A stretch of 8,040 nt of DNA from Pseudomonadota bacterium (lineage in GTDB: Bacteria; Pseudomonadota; Gammaproteobacteria; Steroidobacterales; Steroidobacteraceae). Shown here one piece after another: positions 1 through 5,519 of this stretch. The stretch is from contig JAJXYU010000054.1 of the NCBI GenBank assembly GCA_021780395.1, forward strand, positions 1-8,040. Reading direction: 5' to 3'. The position numbers were made by a program, and so were the translations under genes. The notes beneath the pieces are model-generated. The model made no database searches. It was not told the origin of the DNA and worked only from the letters and a program-made list of their open reading frames with translations. How positions within the stretch are numbered: position 1 is the stretch's first letter; every line of letters starts with the position of its first letter.

Positions 1-257
1 ACGTGGTGCGCCTGCTGCGCGCACAGGCCCGGGGCTGCGGCGTCGCGGTTCTGAGCGCGATCCACGATCTGTCGCTCGCGCTGACCGCGGACCGGTTGAT
101 CGTGCTCGCCGAGGAGGGCCTCGTCGGCCAAGGCACGGTCCGCGAGGCGCTGCGGGGCGGCTGGCTGTCGCAGGCGTTCCGCCGGCCCATCGACGTGGTC
201 GAACACGACGGCGCGTGGCTGTGGCGGCCCGCGGTCGACGGCGCCGCGGATGGCTGA
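1..257 (+). CDS. ABC transporter ATP-binding protein, C-terminal part (cobalamin/iron-siderophore/heme import type)
   Basis: This is the tail of a nucleotide-binding subunit; the gene begins left of the window and the frame is open to the edge, so the GTG at position 3 is probably an internal codon. About 84 residues are visible. They contain the H-loop switch histidine in SAIHDLSLAL (about residue 21), followed by the usual strand DRLIVLAEEGLVGQG and a REAL segment, as in BtuD/HmuV/FecE-type ATPases that power FecCD-family permeases in the inner membrane. Walker A, the signature motif and Walker B lie outside the window. The stop overlaps the start of the cobyric acid synthase gene by 8 bases (ATGGCTGA), which implies one operon with translational coupling and favours a vitamin B12 importer (BtuD-like) over a heme or siderophore importer. 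The family is clear; the substrate is inferred from context only. Confidence 0.85.
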   Translation, partial: VVRLLRAQARGCGVAVLSAIHDLSLALTADRLIVLAEEGLVGQGTVREALRGGWLSQAFRRPIDVVEHDGAWLWRPAVDGAADG

Positions 258-1707
258 GCGCGGTCGCGCCGTGATGGTGTGCGGCACCACGAGCGGCGCC
301 GGCAAGAGCTTCCTCGCGACCGCGCTCGCGCGCTGGTACGCGCGCGCCGGCTTCAAGGTCGCGCCGTTCAAGGCGCAGAACATGAGCAACAACGCGCGGG
401 TCGTCGACGGCGGCGAGATCGGCAGCGCGCAATACTTCCAGGCGCTCGCCGCCCGCCGCGAACCCGACGTCCGGATGAACCCGGTGCTGCTGAAGCCGGA
501 AACGCCGACCCACAGCCAGGTAATCCTGCTCGGGCAGCGCCACGACGAGATCGCGGCGATCGACTGGCGGGCGCGCGAGCCCTTCCTCTGGCCGCCGATC
601 CGCGCGAGCCTCGACGCGCTGCTCGACGAGCATGAGATCGTCGTGATCGAGGGCGCGGGCTCTCCCGCGGAGATCAACCTGCGGTCCAGCGATCTCGTCA
701 ATATGCGGGTCGCCGCGCACGCCCGTGCCGCGACCTTGATCGTCTGCGACATCGATCGGGGCGGCGCCTTCGCGCATCTGTACGGTACCTACCAGCTGCT
801 GTCGACGCAGGAGCGCGCGCTCGTCCGCGGCTTCGTGCTGAACCGCTTCCGCGGGGATCGGGCGCTGCTCGATCCCGGTCCGCGAATGCTCGAATCACTG
901 ACCGGGGTGCCGATGCTCGCGGTGTTGCCGATGTGGCGGGACCATGGGTTGCCGGAGGAGGACGGCCTGTACGGCAGCGCTGCTGCGGCTGCCGACGGCG
1001 AGACGCCCGCGCGCACGATCGCGATCGTCGCCTATCCGCAGATCAGCAATCTCGACGAGTTCGCGCCGCTCGCGCGCGTCGCGAACGCACGGCTCCGGTG
1101 GGTGCGCGAGCCGGATGCGCTCGAACGGGCGGACCTCGTGATCCTGCCGGGCTCGAAACACGTCGCCGCCGACCTCGAGTGGCTGCGACGGCGTGGGATC
1201 GGCGCGGCGGTCGCCGCGCACGTGGCGGCCGGCAAGCCGCTGCTCGCGATCTGCGGCGGGCTGCAGATGCTCGGCCGGGAGATCCGCGACCCGCACCGTG
1301 TCGAGGCCGCGGCGCAAGGGCTCGGACTGCTGCCTTGCACGACCGAATTCGCCGCCGAGAAACGCTACCGGCGTGGTCACTACCGTCTCGGCGCGACCGG
1401 CGGGTTCTGGAAGGCGCTCGACGGGGTCGCCTACGACGGCTACGAGATCCGGCACGGCGAGACCGCGCCGGCCGCGCCGGCCGCGGTGGAGCGCGGGCCG
1501 GCGCTAACGCCGGTGCTCGGGGCGGGTTGCGGCTGGCAGTGCGGCGCGACGCTCGCGCTGTACACCCACGGACTGTTCGAGAACGCCGCGGTGATGCACG
1601 CGCTGTTCGGCCACGAGACACCGACGCTCGACGACACCCTCGACCGGCTCGCCGACTTCGTCGACGCCGAGTTCGGTCGCGGGCCGCTCATGCAGCTGGT
1701 CGCCTGA
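250..1707 (+). CDS. cobQ: Cobyric acid synthase (adenosylcobyric acid synthase, glutamine-hydrolysing)
   Basis: CobQ/CbiP amidates side chains b, d, e and g of adenosylcobyrinic acid a,c-diamide, using glutamine and ATP, in cytosolic cobalamin synthesis. The 485 residues match the usual family length. An N-terminal dethiobiotin-synthetase-like domain carries the P-loop TTSGAGKS (13-20), the family stretch FKAQNMSNN (40-48) and a second nucleotide-site motif EGAGSPAEINL (134-144). A short alanine-rich linker (about 243-250) leads to a class I glutamine amidotransferase domain. Its nucleophile is Cys335 in LLAICGGLQMLG and its histidine is His440 in YTHGLFEN; the PGSKH motif (300-304) is also present. 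The family's GATase domain is of the triad type, here complete as far as I can see. The ATG at 250 lies inside the end of the upstream ATPase gene; I see no strong Shine-Dalgarno, consistent with coupled translation. An alternative ATG at 274 would remove residues just before the P-loop strand and is less likely. cobQ and cbiP are the same function under two pathway names. Confidence 0.96.
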   Translation: MAERGRAVMVCGTTSGAGKSFLATALARWYARAGFKVAPFKAQNMSNNARVVDGGEIGSAQYFQALAARREPDVRMNPVLLKPETPTHSQVILLGQRHDEIAAIDWRAREPFLWPPIRASLDALLDEHEIVVIEGAGSPAEINLRSSDLVNMRVAAHARAATLIVCDIDRGGAFAHLYGTYQLLSTQERALVRGFVLNRFRGDRALLDPGPRMLESLTGVPMLAVLPMWRDHGLPEEDGLYGSAAAAADGETPARTIAIVAYPQISNLDEFAPLARVANARLRWVREPDALERADLVILPGSKHVAADLEWLRRRGIGAAVAAHVAAGKPLLAICGGLQMLGREIRDPHRVEAAAQGLGLLPCTTEFAAEKRYRRGHYRLGATGGFWKALDGVAYDGYEIRHGETAPAAPAAVERGPALTPVLGAGCGWQCGATLALYTHGLFENAAVMHALFGHETPTLDDTLDRLADFVDAEFGRGPLMQLVA

Positions 1708-1724
1708 GCCCGACCGACCCGTGC

Positions 1725-3299
1725 TCAGCCGTGTCCGGGCGGTCGCATCGCCTCCCGCGGCAGCCGGATCGGCAGCCGCTCGCGGATCGCCGAGTCGATC
1801 GCGTCGGGCAGGTGCGTCGGGAAGTGGGTCGACAGGATTGACTCGAGCTTGCGGGTCGCCCGTTCGACGATGCTCGGCCGGCCCTGGCTCACCCACTCGT
1901 TCGGACTGGTGCGGTCGCCGACCGCCGGGTAGACATACTCCCGCTGCATCCGTTGCAGCGTCTGATCGGCGCCCAGGTAATGTCCCGGTCCTTCGATGCA
2001 CACCTTGCGGATGGTCTCGATCGACAGCGATTCGTCGCTGACGTCGATGCCCTTGATCGTGCGTTGCACCGCGCCGATGATGTCGTTGTCGATGATCAGG
2101 CTCTCCATGCTGAAACCGAGCAGGCTCGCGAGCATGCCGGCCGACTCGTAGATCAGGTTCGCGCCGGCGTTGCCGACCAACGCGTGGTTGTACGCCTTCT
2201 CGTAGCCGGACTGGATGTCGGGCAGTTTCGCATCGCTCATCCCCGAGGCGGTGCCGCCGGTCAGGTCGTAGTAGCGCGCGAGCTGGGCGCTCGCGGCCGA
2301 CAGCAGCGCCTGCTCGGGGCTGCCGCCCGACATCGCCCCGGTCCGCAGATCCGACACGAAGCACCAGGTGCCGAAGATTGCGGGCGCGCCCGGCTTGATC
2401 GCGTTCACATAGACGAGACCCGCGAGGCATTCGGCGACTTCCTGCACGAGCGCCGCGCCGAGCGCCGCGGGCGCGGTCGCGCCGGCCTGGCCGGCCGACA
2501 GCAGCAGCACCGGCATTCCGCCGCGCACGGCCATCTCGAGGCACAGGCACGCGTCGTAGGCGAACTTCAGCGGCGGCACGACGAAACAATTCGACTGGCT
2601 GACGAACGGGCGGGCGCGCCATTGGTCCTCGCCGCCGGCGATCCAGTGGAACATCTCCAGGCTCGCCTCGAGGTGCTCCGGACGGACCCAGCTCGTACCG
2701 ACGTGCTTGGTCGTGCCGGCGACGCACGCATAGGCAGTGTTCACGTCCATCTCCATCGGGTTCACGAGGTCCCGACAGACGACGGATCGCTGGTAGAAGT
2801 GCAGGTGCTCGAGGGTGTCGACGACGCGCGCGATGTCATAGAGATCCCGGGTCGTCGAATCGCGATACTCCCCGGTCTTCGCGTTCACGATGTGCACCGC
2901 CGCGCCCGCGGTGCCGAAGTACACGCGATTGTCCCAGGGCTCGAGATCGTGCTTCGGATCCTGACCGTACAGCACGAAGCGACGTCCGGCCTTCGCGAGC
3001 GTGTCCTCGACGAGGGCCCGGGGGAACACCAGGCGTCCTTGCGGCGTCAGCTGCGCGCCGGCGCGGGTCATGTACTCGACGCCCGACGGCGTCGCGTCGG
3101 CGAGGCCGATCTGCTCGAGCACGTCGAGCGCGGCACGGTGAATCCGCACCACGTCCGCGTCCGTGAGTGGTTGGTAGCGTCCACCCCGCATCCCCGGCGA
3201 GACGGGCCGCAGGTTGTCGGGCAACGGCGCGGCGCGCGCGGCGCGGCGCGCGGCTCGCGCACCGCCGCGACGGACGAGAGTCGATTCGGCTTCACTCAT
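1725..3299 (-). CDS. MttB-family (trimethylamine methyltransferase-like) protein, non-pyrrolysine type
   Basis: This is a 524-residue member of the trimethylamine methyltransferase (MttB) superfamily, whose characterised members move a methyl group from a quaternary or tertiary amine to a corrinoid protein. Features I recognise include PLTDADVVRIHRAALDVLEQIG (44-65, split by family as the N-terminal helix region), FGTAG near 128-132, the repeated RDLYDIARVVDTLEHL region (151-166), GGTASGMSDAKLPDIQSGYEKA (348-369 region) and the glycine-rich NAGANLIYESAGML (377-390). There is no in-frame TAG, so it is not a pyrrolysine enzyme like archaeal MttB and belongs with the MtgB-like homologues, some of which use glycine betaine. 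The start at 3299 is preferred over an in-frame ATG at 3338 because GAGGA lies 9 bases upstream of it (3309-3313). Residues 10-25 are rich in Arg and Ala. The gene converges with cobQ, 17 bases away. No partner corrinoid protein or corrinoid:THF methyltransferase is visible here, so substrate and activity are unknown. Confidence 0.88.
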   Translation of the reverse strand: MSEAESTLVRRGGARAARRAARAAPLPDNLRPVSPGMRGGRYQPLTDADVVRIHRAALDVLEQIGLADATPSGVEYMTRAGAQLTPQGRLVFPRALVEDTLAKAGRRFVLYGQDPKHDLEPWDNRVYFGTAGAAVHIVNAKTGEYRDSTTRDLYDIARVVDTLEHLHFYQRSVVCRDLVNPMEMDVNTAYACVAGTTKHVGTSWVRPEHLEASLEMFHWIAGGEDQWRARPFVSQSNCFVVPPLKFAYDACLCLEMAVRGGMPVLLLSAGQAGATAPAALGAALVQEVAECLAGLVYVNAIKPGAPAIFGTWCFVSDLRTGAMSGGSPEQALLSAASAQLARYYDLTGGTASGMSDAKLPDIQSGYEKAYNHALVGNAGANLIYESAGMLASLLGFSMESLIIDNDIIGAVQRTIKGIDVSDESLSIETIRKVCIEGPGHYLGADQTLQRMQREYVYPAVGDRTSPNEWVSQGRPSIVERATRKLESILSTHFPTHLPDAIDSAIRERLPIRLPREAMRPPGHG

Positions 3300-3308
3300 T
3301 ACGATGGA

Positions 3309-3313
3309 TCCTC
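3309..3313 (-). promoter_or_regulatory. Ribosome binding site deciding the mttB-like start
   Basis: Read on the minus strand, GAGGA stands 9 bases before the ATG at 3299. The longer in-frame start at 3338 has no comparable site, and the extra 13 residues (MHPARRTTRGSIV) do not look like part of the family. This supports the 524-residue form. Confidence 0.6.
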
Positions 3314-3325
3314 GGGTGGTTCGAC

Positions 3326-3338
3326 GTGCAGGATGCAC
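3326..3338. promoter_or_regulatory. Short dyad in the divergent mttB-like / hydroxy-acid oxidase intergenic region
   Basis: GTGCA-GGA-TGCAC is a perfect 5-bp inverted repeat around a 3-base centre, ending 27 bases upstream of the mttB-like start. It is the clearest symmetry I noticed in the 164-bp divergent region (3300-3463) and could be a small operator for the leftward gene. Such a short dyad can occur by chance in GC-rich DNA, so the call is weak. Confidence 0.25.
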
Positions 3339-3410
3339 CGGCCGACTTTTCCGGGCAAGGGGCGCCGTGCGCAGGCGGCGGCCGGGCAGCGCACCGGAGA
3401 TGGACTTCGC

Positions 3411-3416
3411 TACACT
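3411..3416 (+). promoter_or_regulatory. Candidate -10 element for the alpha-hydroxy acid oxidase gene
   Basis: TACACT matches 4 of 6 bases of the sigma70 -10 consensus and would give a leader of about 40 bases before the ATG at 3464. I see no good -35 hexamer at 16-18 bases spacing, so this is a position-based guess in the only sizeable non-coding stretch upstream of the gene. Confidence 0.35.
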
Positions 3417-3452
3417 GGCGGCACCGCACCACCCGCAACGGGCGGGATCGAT

Positions 3453-3458
3453 AAGGGG
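3453..3458 (+). promoter_or_regulatory. Ribosome binding site of the alpha-hydroxy acid oxidase gene
   Basis: AAGGGG lies 5 bases before the ATG at 3464. It fixes that codon as the start and agrees with the family N-terminus, in which the first helix is followed soon by the YDYADSGS motif. Confidence 0.55.
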
Positions 3459-3463
3459 CCGCG

Positions 3464-4606
3464 ATGGGCGTGATCACGTGCAACGAGGATCTGCAGAGGC
3501 TCGCGCGCCGTCGCGTACCGCGGATGTTCTACGACTACGCCGATTCGGGATCCTGGACCGAAGGGACCTATCGCGCGAACAGCGCGGACCTTGCCCGGCT
3601 GAAACTGCGCCAGCGGGTCGCGGTCGACATCGCCGATCGATCGCTGCGCACCCGGATGATCGGCCAGGACGTCGCGATGCCGGTCGCGCTCGCGCCGACC
3701 GGGCTCACCGGGATGCAATACGCGGACGGCGAGATACTCGCCGCGCGCGCCGCCGCCGCGTTCGGCGTGCCGTTCACCCTGTCGACGATGAGCATCTGCT
3801 CGATCGAGGACGTCGCCGCGCACACCCGTGCGCCGTTCTGGTTCCAGCTCTACGTGATGCGGGATCGGGACTTCGTCGAGCGGCTGATCGACCGGGCGAA
3901 GGCGGCCGGATGCTCCGCGCTGATGCTCACCCTCGACCTGCAGATCATCGGTCAGCGTCACAAGGACCTCAAGAACGGCCTGTCGGCCCCGCCGCGCCCG
4001 ACGGTGCGCAACCTCGTGAATCTCGCGACCAAGCCCCGCTGGTGCTGGCGGATGATGCGCACGCCGCGGCGCAGCTTCGGCAACATCGTCGGACACGTGC
4101 GCGGCGTGGAGGACATGGCCTCGCTCAGCGCGTGGACGAACACCCAGTTCGATCCGCACCTCAGCTGGAAGGACGTGGAGTGGATCAAGCGCCGCTGGGG
4201 CGGGAAACTCATCTTGAAGGGCATCCTCGATGCCGAGGATGCCCGTCTCGCGGCCGAGACCGGTGCCGACGCGTTGATCGTGTCCAATCACGGCGGCCGC
4301 CAGCTCGACGGCGCGCCGTCGACGATCGAGGCGCTGCCGGCGGTCGTCGATGCGGTCGGATCGCTCATGGAGGTGTGGATGGACGGCGGCATCCGCAGCG
4401 GACAGGACGTGCTGAAGGCGCTCGCACTCGGCGCGCGCGGAACCCTGATCGGCCGCGCGTTCCTCTACGGTCTCGGTGCGCTCGGCGAACCCGGCGTGCG
4501 CCGGTGCCTCGAGCTGATCCGCAACGAGCTCGACCTGACCATGGCGTTCTGCGGCTTTACCGACGTCAAGGCCGTCGACCGGTCGGCGATCGTCGGTCCG
4601 GCCTGA
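3464..4606 (+). CDS. FMN-dependent alpha-hydroxy acid oxidase/dehydrogenase (L-lactate dehydrogenase / glycolate oxidase family)
   Basis: Enzymes of this family oxidise L-2-hydroxy acids to 2-oxo acids through FMN on a TIM barrel, passing electrons to oxygen or to the respiratory chain. The 380 residues are full family length. Visible signatures are YDYADSGS (23-30), ALAPTGLTG (75-83), FTLSTMS with FMN-contacting Ser107 (104-110), FQLYV with Gln128 (127-131), LTLDLQIIGQRHKDLKNG (155-172) with Asp158 and Arg165, Lys242 in ILKGI, and the active-site signature SNHGGRQLDG (264-273) with catalytic His266 and Arg269. The phosphate-binding end is DGGIRSG (297-303) and GR at 320-321. The LTLDLQIIGQRHKD form and the SLSAWTNTQFD segment resemble LldD-type proteins annotated as L-lactate dehydrogenase, but the substrate cannot be read from sequence and glycolate, mandelate or another hydroxy acid is possible. 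It diverges from the mttB-like gene and converges with the SDR gene 25 bases away. I see no lactate permease or lldR-type regulator nearby, which argues against a standard lld operon. Confidence 0.93.
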   Translation: MGVITCNEDLQRLARRRVPRMFYDYADSGSWTEGTYRANSADLARLKLRQRVAVDIADRSLRTRMIGQDVAMPVALAPTGLTGMQYADGEILAARAAAAFGVPFTLSTMSICSIEDVAAHTRAPFWFQLYVMRDRDFVERLIDRAKAAGCSALMLTLDLQIIGQRHKDLKNGLSAPPRPTVRNLVNLATKPRWCWRMMRTPRRSFGNIVGHVRGVEDMASLSAWTNTQFDPHLSWKDVEWIKRRWGGKLILKGILDAEDARLAAETGADALIVSNHGGRQLDGAPSTIEALPAVVDAVGSLMEVWMDGGIRSGQDVLKALALGARGTLIGRAFLYGLGALGEPGVRRCLELIRNELDLTMAFCGFTDVKAVDRSAIVGPA

Positions 4607-4631
4607 TCCGGCGGCCGCGGTACCGGACGCC

Positions 4632-5411
4632 TCAGAACGCGCCCGGGAACGCGCCGCCGTCGATCAACAGATTCTGCCCAGTAATGTAGCCGGCGCGCTG
4701 GCTGCACAGGAATGCGCACGCGTGGCCGAACTCCTCCGGCGTCCCGAATCGCTTCGCCGGGATCGCGGCCATGTCCTCGGTGGCGACCGCCGCCTCGGTC
4801 GCGCCGCGGCGGCGGGCGGACGCGGCGATGCCCTGGCGCAGCCGGCGCGTATCGAAGCTGCCCGGCAACAAATTGTTGATCGTCACGTTGCGATGCGCGA
4901 CCGTGCGCGCGATGCCGGCGACGAACGCGGTGAGGCCGGCGCGCGCGCCGCTCGACAGATCGAGCCCGGCGAGAGGCATCCTCACGCTGACCGAGGTGAT
5001 GTTCACGATGCGGCCGAAGCCGCGCGCGCTCATCCCGTCGATCACCTTCTGGATGAGCTCGATCGGCGTCAGCATGTTCATCGTGACGCCGGCGACCATC
5101 GCGGTGCGATCGAGCTCGCGGAAATCGCGGAACGGCGGACCGCCGTTGTTGTTCACGAGGATGTCGGGTTCCGGACACGCGGCGAGCAGCGCCGCCTGCC
5201 CCGCCGGGTCGGCGAGATCGGCCGCGACCGGTACGACCGGCACGCCGTGCAGCCGGCGGATCTCGGCCGCGGTCTCCTCGAGCACGGACGGGTCACGCCC
5301 GTTGATCACCAGCGAGACGCCTGCCTCGGCGAGCGCGAGCGCGCAGCCCTTGCCGAGCCCACGGCTCGATGCGCACACGATCGCGCGCCTGCCCCGAATC
5401 CCGAGTTCCAT
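4632..5411 (-). CDS. Short-chain dehydrogenase/reductase (SDR) family protein with altered catalytic residues
   Basis: This 259-residue protein has the size and fold markers of a classical SDR (FabG-like) NAD(P)-dependent oxidoreductase. The nucleotide site reads CASSRGLGKG (13-22) in place of TGxxxGxG. Arg39 after the second strand suggests NADPH preference (inference). Asp65 of ADL, NNNGG (87-91) for the usual NNAG, Asn112 and Ser140 of NITS are present, as are PGS (183-185) and the C-terminal GQNLLIDGG (245-253). Where classical members have YxxxK followed by AAL or AGL, this protein has SSGAR followed by AGL (153-160), so Tyr is Ser153 and Lys is Arg157. I recall a divergent SDR group with a similar LSNxxR segment, so this is probably a subfamily trait rather than damage. 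The ATG at 5411 is supported by GGAGGAG 5 bases upstream (5417-5423). The ene-reductase gene lies 91 bases upstream on the same strand and may be co-transcribed. Substrate unknown. Confidence 0.9.
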   Translation of the reverse strand: MELGIRGRRAIVCASSRGLGKGCALALAEAGVSLVINGRDPSVLEETAAEIRRLHGVPVVPVAADLADPAGQAALLAACPEPDILVNNNGGPPFRDFRELDRTAMVAGVTMNMLTPIELIQKVIDGMSARGFGRIVNITSVSVRMPLAGLDLSSGARAGLTAFVAGIARTVAHRNVTINNLLPGSFDTRRLRQGIAASARRRGATEAAVATEDMAAIPAKRFGTPEEFGHACAFLCSQRAGYITGQNLLIDGGAFPGAF

Positions 5412-5416
5412 ACCCG

Positions 5417-5423
5417 CTCCTCC
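5417..5423 (-). promoter_or_regulatory. Strong ribosome binding site of the SDR gene
   Basis: On the minus strand GGAGGAG stands 5 bases before the ATG at 5411, close to the ideal anti-16S complement. It decides the start of the SDR gene and touches the base of a stem-loop at 5422-5438. Confidence 0.7.
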
Positions 5424-5438
5424 CCGATGACGTCGGGG
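5422..5438 (-). repeat. Inverted repeat overlapping the SDR ribosome binding site
   Basis: CCCCGA and TCGGGG form a 6-bp stem with a 5-base loop. In the minus-strand transcript the 3' arm runs directly into the Shine-Dalgarno of the SDR gene. It could modulate access to the ribosome binding site or be an operator; no U-run follows, so a terminator is unlikely. Confidence 0.35.
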
Positions 5439-5445
5439 CCGTCAG

Positions 5446-5451
5446 ATTACA
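5446..5451 (-). promoter_or_regulatory. Candidate -10 element for the SDR gene
   Basis: Read on the minus strand this is TGTAAT, 5 of 6 matches to TATAAT. It would give a leader of about 28 bases that begins at the stem-loop before the ribosome binding site. The -35 side has no good match. If real, the SDR gene has its own promoter as well as possible read-through from the ene-reductase gene. Confidence 0.3.
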
Positions 5452-5489
5452 GGAGCGGCGGGTCGCGGAGAATCCGCGTGGCTGCGCGC

Positions 5490-5519
5490 CCGCCGCGGCC
5501 GATCATGAGGCCGCGGCGG
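5490..5519 (-). terminator. Perfect 11-bp stem-loop straddling the ene-reductase stop codon
   Basis: CCGCCGCGGCC (5490-5500) and GGCCGCGGCGG (5509-5519) are exact reverse complements around an 8-base loop, and the stop codon at 5503-5505 is inside that loop. All stem pairs are G-C. A second small hairpin (CGCGGA-GAA-TCCGCG, 5464-5478) follows 11 bases further along the minus strand. There is no U-run after either, so this is not a textbook intrinsic terminator; it may be an RNA 3'-end stabiliser, a pause or attenuation site before the SDR gene, or a U-less terminator. Confidence 0.45.

Noticed and set aside
1705..1727. Inverted repeat TGAGC/GCTCA spanning the two convergent stop codons of cobQ and the mttB-like gene, as a bidirectional terminator
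   Set aside because: The arms are only 5 bp, the loop is 13 bases, the symmetry comes largely from the two TGA stops facing each other, and there is no U-tract.
933..1841. Long alternative frames over cobQ on both strands
   Set aside because: They are GC-driven shadows; CobQ motifs from P-loop to the glutaminase histidine lie in one uninterrupted frame.
1725..3299. Pyrrolysine-encoding MttB
   Set aside because: The frame has no in-frame TAG along its length, so no amber codon is read through.
1953..3473. A 506-codon open frame on the plus strand opposite the mttB-like gene
   Set aside because: Its translation is rich in Arg, Ala, Asp, His and Gly with no recognisable domain, as expected for the antisense of a GC-rich gene; the minus-strand product matches a known family along its length.
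3464..4606. Isopentenyl diphosphate isomerase type 2 or IMP dehydrogenase as alternatives for the FMN TIM-barrel gene
   Set aside because: The SNHGGRQLDG active-site signature with catalytic His and Arg is specific to the alpha-hydroxy acid oxidase family.
4607..4627. TCCGG/CCGGA repeat between the hydroxy-acid oxidase and SDR genes as a terminator
   Set aside because: Five-bp arms with an 11-base loop are expected by chance in this GC-rich DNA and no U-run follows.
3214..4689. A 491-codon plus-strand frame overlapping the hydroxy-acid oxidase gene
   Set aside because: It is a shifted-frame shadow with Arg/Ala-rich low-complexity translation; the oxidase frame carries all family motifs and a ribosome binding site.
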